DNA from: Rhodanobacteraceae bacterium
Lineage (GTDB): Bacteria > Pseudomonadota > Gammaproteobacteria > Xanthomonadales > Xanthomonadaceae
Length of the DNA stretch: 64,000 nt
Direction: 5' to 3'
NCBI GenBank assembly: GCA_024233975.1
Contig: JACKOX010000001.1
Span: 248,001 to 312,000, forward strand
Made by a program: the position numbers and the translations under genes. Under the pieces are notes generated by a model, which worked only from the letters and a program-made list of their open reading frames with translations, searched no databases and was not told the DNA's origin. Shown in pieces: positions 43,942-54,241 of this stretch; position 1 is the stretch's first letter, and each line of letters opens with the position of its first letter.

Positions 43942-44388
43942 ATGAGCCTCAAGCAGCAGTTGACCGACGACATGAAGACCGCCATGAAGGGCGGCGACAA
44001 GGAGCGCCTCGGCGTGATCCGCCTGATGCTGGCGGCGATCAAGCAGCGCGAGGTCGACGACCAGAAGCAGCTGGACGACGCCGAAACGCTGGCCGTGCTG
44101 GAGAAAATGGTCAAACAGCGCCGCGATTCGGTCAGCCAGTATGAGAAAGCCGACCGCGAGGACCTGGCCGCCATCGAGCGCGCCGAGATCGCGGTGATCG
44201 AGGCTTACCTGCCGGCCAAGCTGGATGACGAGGCGATCAAGGCCGCCATCGAGTCGGCCATTGCCGAGACGGGCGCCAGCAGCGCCGCGGACATGGGTAA
44301 GCTGATGGGCGTATTGAAACCAAAACTCGCCGGTCAGGCCGACATGGGCCGCGTCTCCGCGCTGGTGAAGGCCCGCCTCGCCAGCTGA
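43942..44388 (+). CDS. GatB/YqeY domain protein
   Basis: A 148-residue helical protein homologous to the C-terminal tail domain of GatB: SLKQQLTDDMKTAMKGGDKERLGVIRLML at the start (first 20 shown only in part conserved), then QYEKADREDLAAIERAE and LPAKLDDEAI with GKLMGVLKPKLAGQADM near the end. It may bind tRNA or be involved in amidotransfer, but the role is unproven. In many gammaproteobacteria this gene sits between rpsU and dnaG, as here. Confidence 0.93.
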   Translation: MSLKQQLTDDMKTAMKGGDKERLGVIRLMLAAIKQREVDDQKQLDDAETLAVLEKMVKQRRDSVSQYEKADREDLAAIERAEIAVIEAYLPAKLDDEAIKAAIESAIAETGASSAADMGKLMGVLKPKLAGQADMGRVSALVKARLAS

Positions 44389-44403
44389 TCCGCCGATCAA
44401 GAC

Positions 44404-44431
44404 GTCAGCGTCGGGCATCCTCGACGCTGAC
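44404..44431. terminator. Convergent hairpin yqeY / lipoprotein
   Basis: A perfect 10-bp stem GTCAGCGTCG (44404-44413) with CGACGCTGAC (44422-44431) lies 15 nt after yqeY and covers the last codons of the oppositely oriented lipoprotein gene. No T-run. Confidence 0.45.
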
Positions 44432-44959
44432 GCTGCCGCCGGATTCGGTCTGCGTGAACACGAATCGGTAGGTCAGACGGATCGGGATGTAGCGCAACCG
44501 GCCGTTGCCGTGGCATTCCAGGTCGCTGCTGCCGTCGTCGCTATCCTCACAGATGAACGCCGGCAGGAAGGCCCACTGCCGCCCGGCCTCCGCCACGGCG
44601 CTGTCGAAATCCTCGCGTGGCACGCCCACGTCCGGGCACTCGGGTGCCTGGACTACCGGCTGGACATGGGTCACCACGCCTTCCGCGTCGATCCACAGTT
44701 CAGCGCAGATAGGCAGCGATGGCAATGATTCCTCCAGACGGTCTGCCGGATAGCTCGGCAGGACGCGCTCCGCATCGGCCGGCGGATCGGCATTGGTGAA
44801 GCGCCCCGGCTCGATGCTCAGGCGATTGTCGTCATCCAGCGCCACCGCTTCGTAGCCAACATCGCCGGTCACCTGCTTATGCGGCGCGCGCGGGGGCTGA
44901 GACGCACAGGCGGCGAGCAGCAGGGCCAGCAGAAAGCCGATTCGAGCAACGATCTTCAT
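44405..44959 (-). CDS. Lipoprotein with TonB C-terminal-like domain
   Basis: A 184-residue protein with a lipobox LLLAACAS (Cys about residue 18), so it is lipid-anchored. The mature part ends in a domain resembling the TonB C-terminal fold (LWIDAEGVVTHVQPV ... AGRQWAFLPAF ... IPIRLTYRFVF). The acidic C-terminus is VSVEDARR. The gene is inserted antisense between yqeY and dnaG, which are usually neighbours. No further function can be assigned. Confidence 0.75.
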   Translation of the reverse strand: MKIVARIGFLLALLLAACASQPPRAPHKQVTGDVGYEAVALDDDNRLSIEPGRFTNADPPADAERVLPSYPADRLEESLPSLPICAELWIDAEGVVTHVQPVVQAPECPDVGVPREDFDSAVAEAGRQWAFLPAFICEDSDDGSSDLECHGNGRLRYIPIRLTYRFVFTQTESGGSVSVEDARR

Positions 44960-45003
44960 GCGATTCCGGGGCAGCAAATGGCCGGGCAATCTATCATGGG
45001 CGG

Positions 45004-46737
45004 ATGGGCCGCATTCCTGACCAGTTCATCGATGACCTGCTCGCTCGCACCGACATCGTCGAGGTGATCGAGTCGCGCGTGCCGTTGAAGCGCGCCGGCC
45101 GCGAGTTCCAGGCGCGCTGCCCGTTCCACGACGAACGCTCGCCCAGCTTCACCGTGTCGCCGACCAAGCAGTTCTACCACTGCTTCGGCTGCGGCGCGCA
45201 CGGCACCGCGATCAGCTTCCTGATGAACTACGACCGCCTGGAGTTCCTCGACGCCATCGAGGACCTGGCCAGGCGCGTCGGCATGGAAGTGCCGCGCGAC
45301 ACCCGCGCGCGCAACGAGGACGACCAGACCCGCGAACTGTACGACGTGCTTGATCGCGCCGCCGGCTTCTTCCGCCAGCAGCTTCGCGGCAGCCAGCGTG
45401 CGCGCGACTACCTGCGCCAGCGCGGCCTCGACGAATCCATGGTGGAACGCTACGCCATTGGCTATGCGCCGGATGGCTGGGAAGGCCTGAAGTCGGCACT
45501 GGGCACCGATGGTCAGGCGATCCACCGACTCGACGCCGCCGGTCTGCTGTCGAAGAACGACGGCGGGCGCGTCTACGACAAGTTCCGTGACCGTCTGATG
45601 TTCCCGATCCACGACCGTCGCGGACGCGTCATCGCCTTCGGCGGCCGGGTGATCGACAACGACGACTCACCGAAATACCTGAATTCGCCGGAGACGAGGC
45701 TTTTCCACAAAGGCCGCGAGCTTTATGGCCTGTGGCAGGTCAAGCAGGCCCACGCAAAGATCCCGCGACTGATCGTGGTGGAAGGCTACATGGACGTGGT
45801 CGCGCTGGCGCAGTTCGGCGTCGACACCGCCGTCGCCACGCTGGGCACGGCCACCACGCCCGATCACGCCGAACTGCTGTTCCGCAACGCGGCAGACGTC
45901 TATTTCTGCTTTGATGGCGACAAGGCCGGTCGCAAGGCCGCGTGGCGGGCGGTGGAATCGGTGATGCCTCGCATGCGCGACGGCCGGCAGGCCTTCTTCC
46001 TCTTCCTGCCCGAGGGCGACGATCCCGACACGCTGGTGCGCCGCGAAGGCGAGGCCGGCTTCGACCAGCGCCTTCAGGCGGCCATGCCGCTGTCGCAGTT
46101 CTTCTTCGAGCAGATGGCCGACGGCATTCGCCTCGACACGCTGGATGGCCGCGCGCGGCTGGCGGAGCGCTGCAAGCCGATGCTGGCGCAGATCCCGGAC
46201 GGTGCCTTCCGCGACCTGATGCAGCAGCGCCTTGGCGAACTGTCCGGCGTCAGCGCGAATGTAGCGAGCGCTGCCGCTGCGCCAAAGCCATCGCGAAGCG
46301 CCCCATCGAATCCGCGACGCGGCGCGGCGCCGAAGCGCAGCCTGGTGCGTAGCGTGGTCGCGCTGCTGCTGCAGCAACCTTCGCTGGCAGCCGATTTGTC
46401 GGAACCCCATGGGTTCGCCTCGCTGCAGCTGCCCGGCGTCCCGTTGCTGATGGAAATGCTGGAGCTTCTGGCCGCACGTCCCGGCCTGACCACCGGCGCC
46501 GTGCTCGAACACTTCGCCGCCCGCGATGAAGGCTCGGCACTGAACAAGCTCGCCGTTCTCAATCTCCCCGGCGACGTCGACATGTGGCGCGAGGAACTGG
46601 CGGATGCGATCCGGCAGCTGGAACAGCAAACCGTCGCCCAGCGTCTTGATGAACTGCGCGCCGCGCAAGCGGCTGGTCAGTTGGATGAAGCGATGAAGGC
46701 CGAGCTTCGCGATTTGCTGGCGCGTCGTGCAGGATGA
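45004..46737 (+). CDS. dnaG: DNA primase
   Basis: A 577-residue primase that makes RNA primers at the replication fork. The zinc-binding domain (about 38-66) has CPFHDERSPSF and FYHCFGCGAHG. The RNA-polymerase core has the Toprim segment VVEGYMDVVALAQFGV and the metal-binding FDGDKAGRKAAWRA. The C-terminal helicase-binding domain begins after a linker rich in Ala/Pro/Arg (about 420-445). The expected rpoD gene does not follow; a small unknown gene and ctaB do. Confidence 0.97.
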   Translation: MGRIPDQFIDDLLARTDIVEVIESRVPLKRAGREFQARCPFHDERSPSFTVSPTKQFYHCFGCGAHGTAISFLMNYDRLEFLDAIEDLARRVGMEVPRDTRARNEDDQTRELYDVLDRAAGFFRQQLRGSQRARDYLRQRGLDESMVERYAIGYAPDGWEGLKSALGTDGQAIHRLDAAGLLSKNDGGRVYDKFRDRLMFPIHDRRGRVIAFGGRVIDNDDSPKYLNSPETRLFHKGRELYGLWQVKQAHAKIPRLIVVEGYMDVVALAQFGVDTAVATLGTATTPDHAELLFRNAADVYFCFDGDKAGRKAAWRAVESVMPRMRDGRQAFFLFLPEGDDPDTLVRREGEAGFDQRLQAAMPLSQFFFEQMADGIRLDTLDGRARLAERCKPMLAQIPDGAFRDLMQQRLGELSGVSANVASAAAAPKPSRSAPSNPRRGAAPKRSLVRSVVALLLQQPSLAADLSEPHGFASLQLPGVPLLMEMLELLAARPGLTTGAVLEHFAARDEGSALNKLAVLNLPGDVDMWREELADAIRQLEQQTVAQRLDELRAAQAAGQLDEAMKAELRDLLARRAG

Positions 46738-46785
46738 TCAACATCAAATCTACAACCGACTGCCTTTGGCTGAGCGAGACGTAAC

Positions 46786-47064
46786 ATGCCTCGCCAAAGA
46801 TCACCGATTCAACGCGCAGCAGGGAAGCTGACATCTGCCATTCAAAAAGAATGGGGGGAGGCACTCGGCAAGCCTGGAGAAAAAGTGTCGGAAGAGGTGA
46901 TGCACAACTCCCACCGTCTCCTGCAGGCGGCGGCCCAAGGTCGTCTCAAGGAGTTCCTCGGTGACGGAACCGTAGGAGATTTTCTGGGCAGGCATTGGGT
47001 TCACGCCCATTCCGACCTGAAGCGTCAGATCCAAGTACTTCAAGACCTGCTAGATACTTCCTGA
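46786..47064 (+). CDS. Small hypothetical protein
   Basis: A 92-residue basic protein (MPRQRSPIQRAAGKLTSAIQ start) with mostly predicted helices and no membrane segment. I recognise no family. Codon use is less GC-biased in third positions than dnaG, so it may be recently acquired or not a gene. It lies in the gap between dnaG and the convergent ctaB, where rpoD would be expected. Confidence 0.45.
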   Translation: MPRQRSPIQRAAGKLTSAIQKEWGEALGKPGEKVSEEVMHNSHRLLQAAAQGRLKEFLGDGTVGDFLGRHWVHAHSDLKRQIQVLQDLLDTS

Positions 47065-47138
47065 CTGTCGAAGTCGCTCATCTTGTTGAGCTCCAAAAGC
47101 AGGTCAACCGCTTTCGTCGCCACGCGCTCATGACTCGC

Positions 47139-48047
47139 CTAGCCCACCGGCTGGAATTCCAGAAGCGCTCGGATCGGCGGTTCGCTGGCGATGTAGTGGT
47201 CGCCGAGCAGGAAGGCGAACAGGGCCATCAGATAGACGATGCTGTAGTTGAACACCTTCATCGCGAACAGCTCGTCCGGCGGGTTCATCAGGCGGATGGC
47301 GTAGTAGAGGAAGCCACCGCCCAGTACCAGCGCGCCGCCCAGGTAGAACAAACCGCTCATGCCGGTCAGCCATGGCAGCACGGTGACCACGCATAGCAGC
47401 ACGGTGTAGAGCAGCACATGCCAGCGGGTGTAGTTGACGCCGTAGACCACAGGCAGCATCGGGATATCGGCGCGGGCGTAGTCGGCGCGACGGAAGATCG
47501 CCAGCGCCCAGAAATGCGGCGGCGTCCAGACGAACACGATCAGCACCAGCAGCAACGCGTGCGGATGCAGTTCCCCGGTAACCGCGGTCCAGCCCAGCGC
47601 TGGCGGCGCGGCACCCGCAAGGCCACCGATCACGATGTTCTGCGGCGTGGCGCGCTTGAGGTACGCCGTATAGATCACCGCGTAGCCGATCAGCGAGGCG
47701 AAGGTCAGTACCGCGGTCAGCGGATTGACGCCGAACCAGAGGATGGCCATCGACAGCGCACCCAGCGCCAGTGCGAACAGCAGCACCTGCGTGCCATTCA
47801 GGCCACCGGTGGGCAACGGACGACCGGCCGTGCGCGCCATCACCGCGTCGATGCGGCGATCCAGCAAGTGGTTGATCGCCGCCGCCGACGCCGCCGCCAG
47901 CCAGATGCCGACAGTGCCCAGCAGCGATTCGCGCAGCGGCGGCAGGCCCGGCGTGGCCAGCAGCATGCCGATTACCGCGGTGAACACGATCAGCGCCACC
48001 ACGCGCGGCTTGGTCAGCTCGAAATAGCGATGGAAGGTTCCACTCAT
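47139..48047 (-). CDS. ctaB: Protohaem IX farnesyltransferase (haem O synthase)
   Basis: A 302-residue UbiA-superfamily prenyltransferase that adds a farnesyl group to haem B. The catalytic motif is NHLLDRRIDAVMARTAGRPLP (about residues 60-80; a variant of NxxxDxxxD), with YTAYLKRATPQNIVIGG in the second half. Nine helices are predicted. Its start overlaps the end of ctaA by 4 nt (ATGA). It produces haem O, which CtaA converts to haem A for the oxidase. Confidence 0.97.
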   Translation of the reverse strand: MSGTFHRYFELTKPRVVALIVFTAVIGMLLATPGLPPLRESLLGTVGIWLAAASAAAINHLLDRRIDAVMARTAGRPLPTGGLNGTQVLLFALALGALSMAILWFGVNPLTAVLTFASLIGYAVIYTAYLKRATPQNIVIGGLAGAAPPALGWTAVTGELHPHALLLVLIVFVWTPPHFWALAIFRRADYARADIPMLPVVYGVNYTRWHVLLYTVLLCVVTVLPWLTGMSGLFYLGGALVLGGGFLYYAIRLMNPPDELFAMKVFNYSIVYLMALFAFLLGDHYIASEPPIRALLEFQPVG

Positions 48048-49192
48048 GACGGATCGTCCACCTGATCCGTCGGCATGCGCGCCAGCAGCGTCACCAGCAG
48101 GGCGAGCAGCAGCGCAGCGCCCGCGTTATGCGCGACGGCGACAAACAGCGGCAGCGCGAAATGCACGTTGCTGATGCCCAGCGTGACCTGCATGCCGAGT
48201 AGCAACGCCAGCGCGATGCCCCAGCGACCCAAGCCCGGAACACGGCGGAGCTTGAATGCCAGCATCAGCAGGTGACCAAACACCAGCAGCGCCATGATGC
48301 GGTGGCTCATCTGGATCGCGGTGCGCGCCGCACCATCCAGCACGCCGCCCTCGTAGTCAACACCGATGCCGCGCCAGAGCACGAAGGCCTCGCGGAAATC
48401 GGTGTGCGGCCACCACTGTCCAAGACAGGTCGGAAAGTCGGTGCCGCAGGACAGTGCGGCATAGTTGGCGCTGGTCCAGCCGCCCAGTGCGATCTGGATG
48501 GCGAGCAGCACCACGCCGACGCGGATCATGCCGCGCAGCCTCAATGCCGAGACATCCCAGCGCCGCGACGGGAACATCCGCCAGGCCATCCACAGCAGCA
48601 GCGACAGCGTGGTCAGGCCACCCAGCAGATGACCCATGACCACGATGGGCTTCAGCAGCCAGGTCACTGTCCACATGCCGAGCAGCGCCTGGAAAATGAT
48701 CATGGCGAAGGTCAGCGCGGCGACGCGCGACAGGTCGCGGTTGTTCCAGCTGATCGCCTTGCCGATCAAGGCCAGCTCGGCAGCGATGGCAAGGATGGAC
48801 GCGGCAACGTAGTAGGCGCCCATGTACAGCGGGATCGACACAGCCACCAGAACGGCAGCGCCAACAACGATGGCCACGCCATGGCGACGATGCCTTGCCG
48901 CCAACAGCGCCAGCGTGAGCACGAGGATGCCCAGCGTGGCGGCGAGATGGCGATGGAACTGCTCGCGCCAGGCCTTGTGCGACTCCACCGGACGCTCGAA
49001 GTTGGCGTTGGCATGGGCGACGTCTTCGGCATGCACCGGCCATGCCGCGCGGCCATAGCAAGTCGGCCAGTCCGGACAGCTGAGGCCGGCGTCCGACAGG
49101 CGAACGAAGGAGCCGAATACGATCACGCACAGCGCCAGCGCCACCGCCGCCCAGGCGATGCGTCGCTGCCAGGTCGAGAAGGCCGCACTCAC
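48044..49192 (-). CDS. ctaA: Haem A synthase (COX15/CtaA)
   Basis: A 382-residue membrane enzyme that oxidises the C8 methyl group of haem O. Conserved segments are FVRLSDAGLSCPDWPTCYG, ESHKAWREQFHRHLAATLG (haem-ligand His), GHLLGGLTTLSLLLW and MSHRIMALLVFGHL (second His pair). It lies between the SCO-like protein and ctaB, overlapping both by 4 nt. Confidence 0.97.
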   Translation of the reverse strand: MSAAFSTWQRRIAWAAVALALCVIVFGSFVRLSDAGLSCPDWPTCYGRAAWPVHAEDVAHANANFERPVESHKAWREQFHRHLAATLGILVLTLALLAARHRRHGVAIVVGAAVLVAVSIPLYMGAYYVAASILAIAAELALIGKAISWNNRDLSRVAALTFAMIIFQALLGMWTVTWLLKPIVVMGHLLGGLTTLSLLLWMAWRMFPSRRWDVSALRLRGMIRVGVVLLAIQIALGGWTSANYAALSCGTDFPTCLGQWWPHTDFREAFVLWRGIGVDYEGGVLDGAARTAIQMSHRIMALLVFGHLLMLAFKLRRVPGLGRWGIALALLLGMQVTLGISNVHFALPLFVAVAHNAGAALLLALLVTLLARMPTDQVDDPS

Positions 49193-49839
49193 TTGATCAG
49201 CCTCGCGATGTCCTTGCGCAGGCCGCTGGGATCGAAGTCCGCGCCATAGCGCATCATCACGAAACCATTGGGATCCACCACCAGTATCCGTGCGTCGGCA
49301 ACGCCCCTCTCCGCGAGGCGCTCATCCAGCAGCGGTGACGAACGCAAACCTATCCAGTGCCGGAAGCGCGTGGCTTCCGGCGGTGGCGCGCCCAGCCAGA
49401 AAAGATCCAGCCGCTCCGCGCGGCGACCTTGCGCCACCCAGATGCGATGCAGCAGGTCGGCGAGCTCGGCACAGCCGGCATCACAGGATTCCGGCTGGCG
49501 AACCAACAAGTGAAAGCGCGCTTCCATCGGCTGCCACTGGTAGGCGGCTCCGTCGCTCAACGTCAGCGCAATGTCCTCGATGGCGAACGGCGGTTCGACC
49601 AGCGTGCCGGAGTTGCGCGTCGCCACCGGCTCCCAGCCGAAGCCGCGCAGCAGCAGGGCGATCAGCAACGGCGCGGCGAAGGCCAGCGCGACCAGCAGCA
49701 GCTGACCACGCCCACGCACCGCATCCGGCTGCACCGGCGCCGGGTTTACTTCGGGCAAGTTCACTTCAGGCTTGTTTACGCCGGGAATGGTCACGCCAGC
49801 ATTTTCCGCTGACGATCCCGGTTTCGTTTGCTCTTCCAC
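49189..49839 (-). CDS. SCO-like membrane protein of the cytochrome oxidase cluster
   Basis: A 216-residue protein with one transmembrane helix (about 45-65: LLLVALAFAAPLLIALLL) and a periplasmic thioredoxin-like domain. A CX3C motif (ESCDAGCAEL, about 119-123) resembles the copper site of Sco1/SenC, and ARILVVDPNGFVMMRYGADF matches the end of the fold. I see no clear equivalent of the third Sco copper ligand, a His. A GTG start at 49839 is preceded by GGAG and overlaps the SURF1 gene by 49 nt; a longer version starting at 49887 is possible. Its place between SURF1 and ctaA indicates an oxidase assembly role. Confidence 0.7.
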   Translation of the reverse strand: MEEQTKPGSSAENAGVTIPGVNKPEVNLPEVNPAPVQPDAVRGRGQLLLVALAFAAPLLIALLLRGFGWEPVATRNSGTLVEPPFAIEDIALTLSDGAAYQWQPMEARFHLLVRQPESCDAGCAELADLLHRIWVAQGRRAERLDLFWLGAPPPEATRFRHWIGLRSSPLLDERLAERGVADARILVVDPNGFVMMRYGADFDPSGLRKDIARLIK

Positions 49840-50579
49840 AACAGCACTCCATAAATCAGCGCCACGGCCAGCGCCAGCGCGAACCACTGCACGGCGTAGC
49901 CACGATGACGTTCCGGCGGCAAGGTGTTGGGCAACACTTCACGGTCACGCGCGAAACCAACCGGCAATTCCGGATCGAGCTTCAGCACCGCCACCGCCAG
50001 CAGGCCCTGGCGACTGTCGGTCAACCAGGCGTCGCCGATCACGTCATGATCCAGCCGGGACAGCAACAGCCGGCCCTCGGCATCCATGCTGCCGGCATCA
50101 CCGACCGCCAGTCCTTGCCCGGGCCAGGGCGACAGCATGCCGGACAACTCGCTGTCCGCATCGATCTCGCTCGCCGCTAGCAACGACTCCACCGTCGGCA
50201 GGTCTCTTCTGTCATCCCAGGCCTGCCAACCAAGGTCCACCAGCAACGACACCGGCAGGTCAGCCGAGCGCAGCACGCGATAGACCTCGTAACCCACGCG
50301 CCCGTCACGAATGCGGTTGTCGAGCAGCACCAGTGGCCGCTCGCTCCATTCGCCGCGAACGCTGACATGCCGCAGCACCGGCGCCTCGTCGCCGCGCTCG
50401 TCAACCAGGTCCTTCGCCTCGATCAGGTGCGCGGGCGCCTGTTCGGCAGCCTGCCATTGCGCCAGCCACTCGGCCTTCCAGCGCGCGCGCTCCAGCTGCC
50501 AGACACCCAGCCGCATGAAGCTGGCGACCAGCAGCACCGCCAACGCCGTCAGGAACACCAGGTTGCCGCGTCGCGCCAT
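49791..50579 (-). CDS. SURF1-family cytochrome oxidase biogenesis protein
   Basis: A 262-residue protein with one helix at each end (about 8-24 and 232-250) and a periplasmic domain between. Family signatures are RLGVWQLERARWK, LLDNRIRDGRVGYEVYRVL, LLVDLGWQAW and HRGYAVQWFALALAVALIYG. SURF1 delivers haem A to subunit I. It is divergent from the twin-transmembrane gene, and its 3' end overlaps the SCO-like gene. Confidence 0.94.
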   Translation of the reverse strand: MARRGNLVFLTALAVLLVASFMRLGVWQLERARWKAEWLAQWQAAEQAPAHLIEAKDLVDERGDEAPVLRHVSVRGEWSERPLVLLDNRIRDGRVGYEVYRVLRSADLPVSLLVDLGWQAWDDRRDLPTVESLLAASEIDADSELSGMLSPWPGQGLAVGDAGSMDAEGRLLLSRLDHDVIGDAWLTDSRQGLLAVAVLKLDPELPVGFARDREVLPNTLPPERHRGYAVQWFALALAVALIYGVLLWKSKRNRDRQRKMLA

Positions 50580-50638
50580 CGTCCTCAGCCCGCCTTCGAC
50601 CTGCGATAATTACGCGTCATTTCACCACCGGCAGACAC

Positions 50639-50848
50639 ATGCTGCAGAAACTTATCATCGTCGCCTTCCTGGTCGTCATCCTCTACAACCTCGGCGCCGG
50701 CCTGTACTACATGCTCACCGACAAGGGTTCGACCAAGCGCACGGTGAATGCCCTGACCCGCCGCATCGCAATTTCCGTGGTGCTGATCCTGCTGATCATC
50801 CTCGGCATCTGGACCGGCGTGATCAAGCCGCACGGCATCGGCGGCTGA
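50639..50848 (+). CDS. Twin-transmembrane protein (DUF2909)
   Basis: A 69-residue protein of two membrane helices (about 4-26 and 44-62) separated by a basic loop (DKGSTKRTVNALTRRIAI). It matches the DUF2909 family, consistently found between the cox3 and SURF1 genes in proteobacterial oxidase clusters. It is encoded against the direction of its neighbours. A role in oxidase assembly or stability is inferred from location. Confidence 0.88.
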   Translation: MLQKLIIVAFLVVILYNLGAGLYYMLTDKGSTKRTVNALTRRIAISVVLILLIILGIWTGVIKPHGIGG

Positions 50849-50878
50849 CGGCGAGAAACGCGGGCCGTCCGCGTAAAC

Positions 50879-50904
50879 GAACAGCGGCCATCGGGCCGCT
50901 GTTC
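50879..50904. terminator. Bidirectional hairpin between the DUF2909 gene and ctaE
   Basis: A perfect 11-bp stem GAACAGCGGCC-ATCG-GGCCGCTGTTC lies between the two convergent stops. The U-tracts are poor on both sides. Confidence 0.6.
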
Positions 50905-50925
50905 GCATGTTCAGGCAGTGCACAA

Positions 50926-50941
50926 GCCGGCCCTGGCCGGC
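50926..50941 (-). terminator. Second hairpin after ctaE
   Basis: GCCGGCC-CT-GGCCGGC, flanked by complementary TGCAC/GTGCA, begins 5 nt after the ctaE stop on the minus strand. It probably ends the oxidase transcript together with the neighbouring hairpin. Confidence 0.5.
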
Positions 50942-50946
50942 GTGCA

Positions 50947-51819
50947 TCAAAGCACGTAGACGAAGACGAACAGGCCCAGCCAGACCACGTCGACGAAGTG
51001 CCAGTACCAGGCCACAGCCTCGAAGCCAAAGTGGTCATCCTTGCTGAAATGACCCTTGGCGCAGCGGAACCAGATCACCGTCAGCATGATGGCGCCCAGC
51101 GTCACGTGCATGCCGTGGAAGCCGGTGAGCATGAAGAACGTCGAGCCGTAGATGCCAGAGCCCAGCGTCAGGTTGAGCTCGTGGTAGGCGTGGATGTATT
51201 CCTCGGCCTGGAAGAACAGGAAGGTGGCGCCCAGCACGATGGTAGCCGCCAGCCAGATCAGCAGCTGGGTGCGGTGTCCCGCCTTCAGCGCATGGTGCGC
51301 GATGGTGATGGTCACGCCGGAAGCCAGCAGCAACATCGTGTTGATCAGCGGCAAGCCCCAGGCCGGGATGGTCTCGAAGTTGCCACCGACGTCGCCCGGG
51401 CCGTTGGTCGGCCACATGGCCTCGAACTGGCTCCACAGCAGGTTGTGCGTCATCACGCCATGACCATCGCCACCGAGCCACGGCACAGCGAACATGCGGG
51501 CGTAGAACAGCGCGCCGAAGAAGGCACCGAAGAACATCACCTCGGAGAAGATGAACCAGATCATTCCCATGCGGAACGAGGTGTCCACCTGCTTGTTGTA
51601 GAAGCCGCGCACCGACTCGCCGATGACGTTGCCGAACCAGCCGAACAGCATGTACAGCAGGATCGCGATGCCGGCGAAGAACACGTATTCGCCCCAGGCG
51701 ATGTCGTTCACCCAGTTGGCGACGCCGAACATGGCGGTGAACAGGCCGATGCTGCCGATGATCGGCCAGCGGCTGCCGTGCGGCACGTAGTAGATGTTGG
51801 CGTCGTGGGTGTGAGCCAT
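50947..51819 (-). CDS. ctaE: Cytochrome c oxidase subunit III
   Basis: A 290-residue subunit with seven membrane helices. Signatures are YVPHGSRWPIIGSIGLF, MIWFIFSEVMFFGAFFGALF (with the conserved Glu), FFQAEEYIHAYHELNLTL, TGFHGMHVTLGAIML and WYWHFVDVVWLGLFVFVYVL. The ATG at 51819 gives MAHTHDANIYYVPHG; the preceding codons are not conserved. It follows ctaG by 25 nt. Confidence 0.97.
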   Translation of the reverse strand: MAHTHDANIYYVPHGSRWPIIGSIGLFTAMFGVANWVNDIAWGEYVFFAGIAILLYMLFGWFGNVIGESVRGFYNKQVDTSFRMGMIWFIFSEVMFFGAFFGALFYARMFAVPWLGGDGHGVMTHNLLWSQFEAMWPTNGPGDVGGNFETIPAWGLPLINTMLLLASGVTITIAHHALKAGHRTQLLIWLAATIVLGATFLFFQAEEYIHAYHELNLTLGSGIYGSTFFMLTGFHGMHVTLGAIMLTVIWFRCAKGHFSKDDHFGFEAVAWYWHFVDVVWLGLFVFVYVL

Positions 51820-51844
51820 GTTCGAATCCCCAGTCAGATCGTGC

Positions 51845-52450
51845 TCAGTTGAGCTCAGCGTTGCTAGAAGCGTTGCTCGCTTCACCAGCGTTCGCGGACT
51901 GCGACAGCTTGGCGGTAGCGAGATCGTTTTCGAAGAAGGTGTAGGACAGCGTCAGCGTGTCGATGTTGTCCGGCAGCGCCGGGTCGACCACGAAGCGCAC
52001 CGGCATGCGGCGACGTTCGCCGGCACCAAGCAGCTGCTCGGTGAAACAGAAGCATTCGGTCTTGTTGAAATACAGCGAGGCCGTTGCCGGTGCCACGCTG
52101 GGGATCGCCTGGCCGACGATCGCCTGGTCGGAGCTGTTCTCCGCCCAGAAGTTGGCCTCGGCGATCTCGCCCGGATGCACGCGCATCGGCCCCTGCTCGG
52201 CGCCGAACTGCCACGGCAGGGCGGAGTTGACGTTGGTGTCGAACTCCACCGTCACCCAGCGATCGCTGTTGGTCGCCATGCCCTCCACCTTGTCGGTGGA
52301 TGCGGCGTTGGCTTCGAGCTTGATGCCAAACACCTTGGTGCAGGCCAGCCGGTAAAGCGGCACCAGCGAAAAGGCGAACACGAATGACGCCGCGCAGGCG
52401 ATCAGCATGTAGCGGACATGCTTCCAGTTGATGGCGGACTGCTTCGCCAT
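51845..52450 (-). CDS. ctaG: Cytochrome c oxidase assembly protein CtaG (Cox11)
   Basis: A 201-residue copper chaperone for the CuB site of subunit I. An N-terminal membrane anchor (about 12-32) precedes the immunoglobulin-like domain. The copper-binding CFCF motif is in YFNKTECFCFTEQLL, and FVVDPALPDNIDTLTLSYTF is at the C-terminus. Its ATG at 52450 overlaps the TGA of the small assembly gene by one base. Confidence 0.96.
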   Translation of the reverse strand: MAKQSAINWKHVRYMLIACAASFVFAFSLVPLYRLACTKVFGIKLEANAASTDKVEGMATNSDRWVTVEFDTNVNSALPWQFGAEQGPMRVHPGEIAEANFWAENSSDQAIVGQAIPSVAPATASLYFNKTECFCFTEQLLGAGERRRMPVRFVVDPALPDNIDTLTLSYTFFENDLATAKLSQSANAGEASNASSNAELN

Positions 52451-52566
52451 CAACGCATCCCCGTCAGCAGGAACACGGTGTACACGCCGATCGCCGCCAG
52501 GGCGAGCAGCAGCACCGTGCGCCGCACGCCGCGGCGCTGCTTGTCGCTGGTGTTACGGGGTGCCAT
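52450..52566 (-). CDS. Cytochrome oxidase small assembly protein (38 residues)
   Basis: A very short gene, read directly from the sequence: MAPRNTSDKQRRGVRRTVLL, then a single membrane helix (LLALAAIGVYTVFLLTG) and MR. Its TGA overlaps the ctaG ATG and it starts 13 nt after ctaD. Small proteins of this layout (basic N-terminus, one helix) occupy the same ctaD-ctaG position in many beta- and gammaproteobacteria and are called cytochrome oxidase small assembly proteins. Easily missed by gene finders because of its length. Confidence 0.8.
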   Translation of the reverse strand: MAPRNTSDKQRRGVRRTVLLLALAAIGVYTVFLLTGMR

Positions 52567-52578
52567 CCGCGTTCCAGC

Positions 52579-54213
<1,635 letters not shown>

Positions 54214-54241
54214 GATCTTCGAACCTCTATCTCAACGATGC

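Noticed and set aside
46801..47043. An 80-codon minus-strand frame opposite the small gene after dnaG
   Set aside because: Less plausible composition than the plus-strand frame, and no ribosome site.
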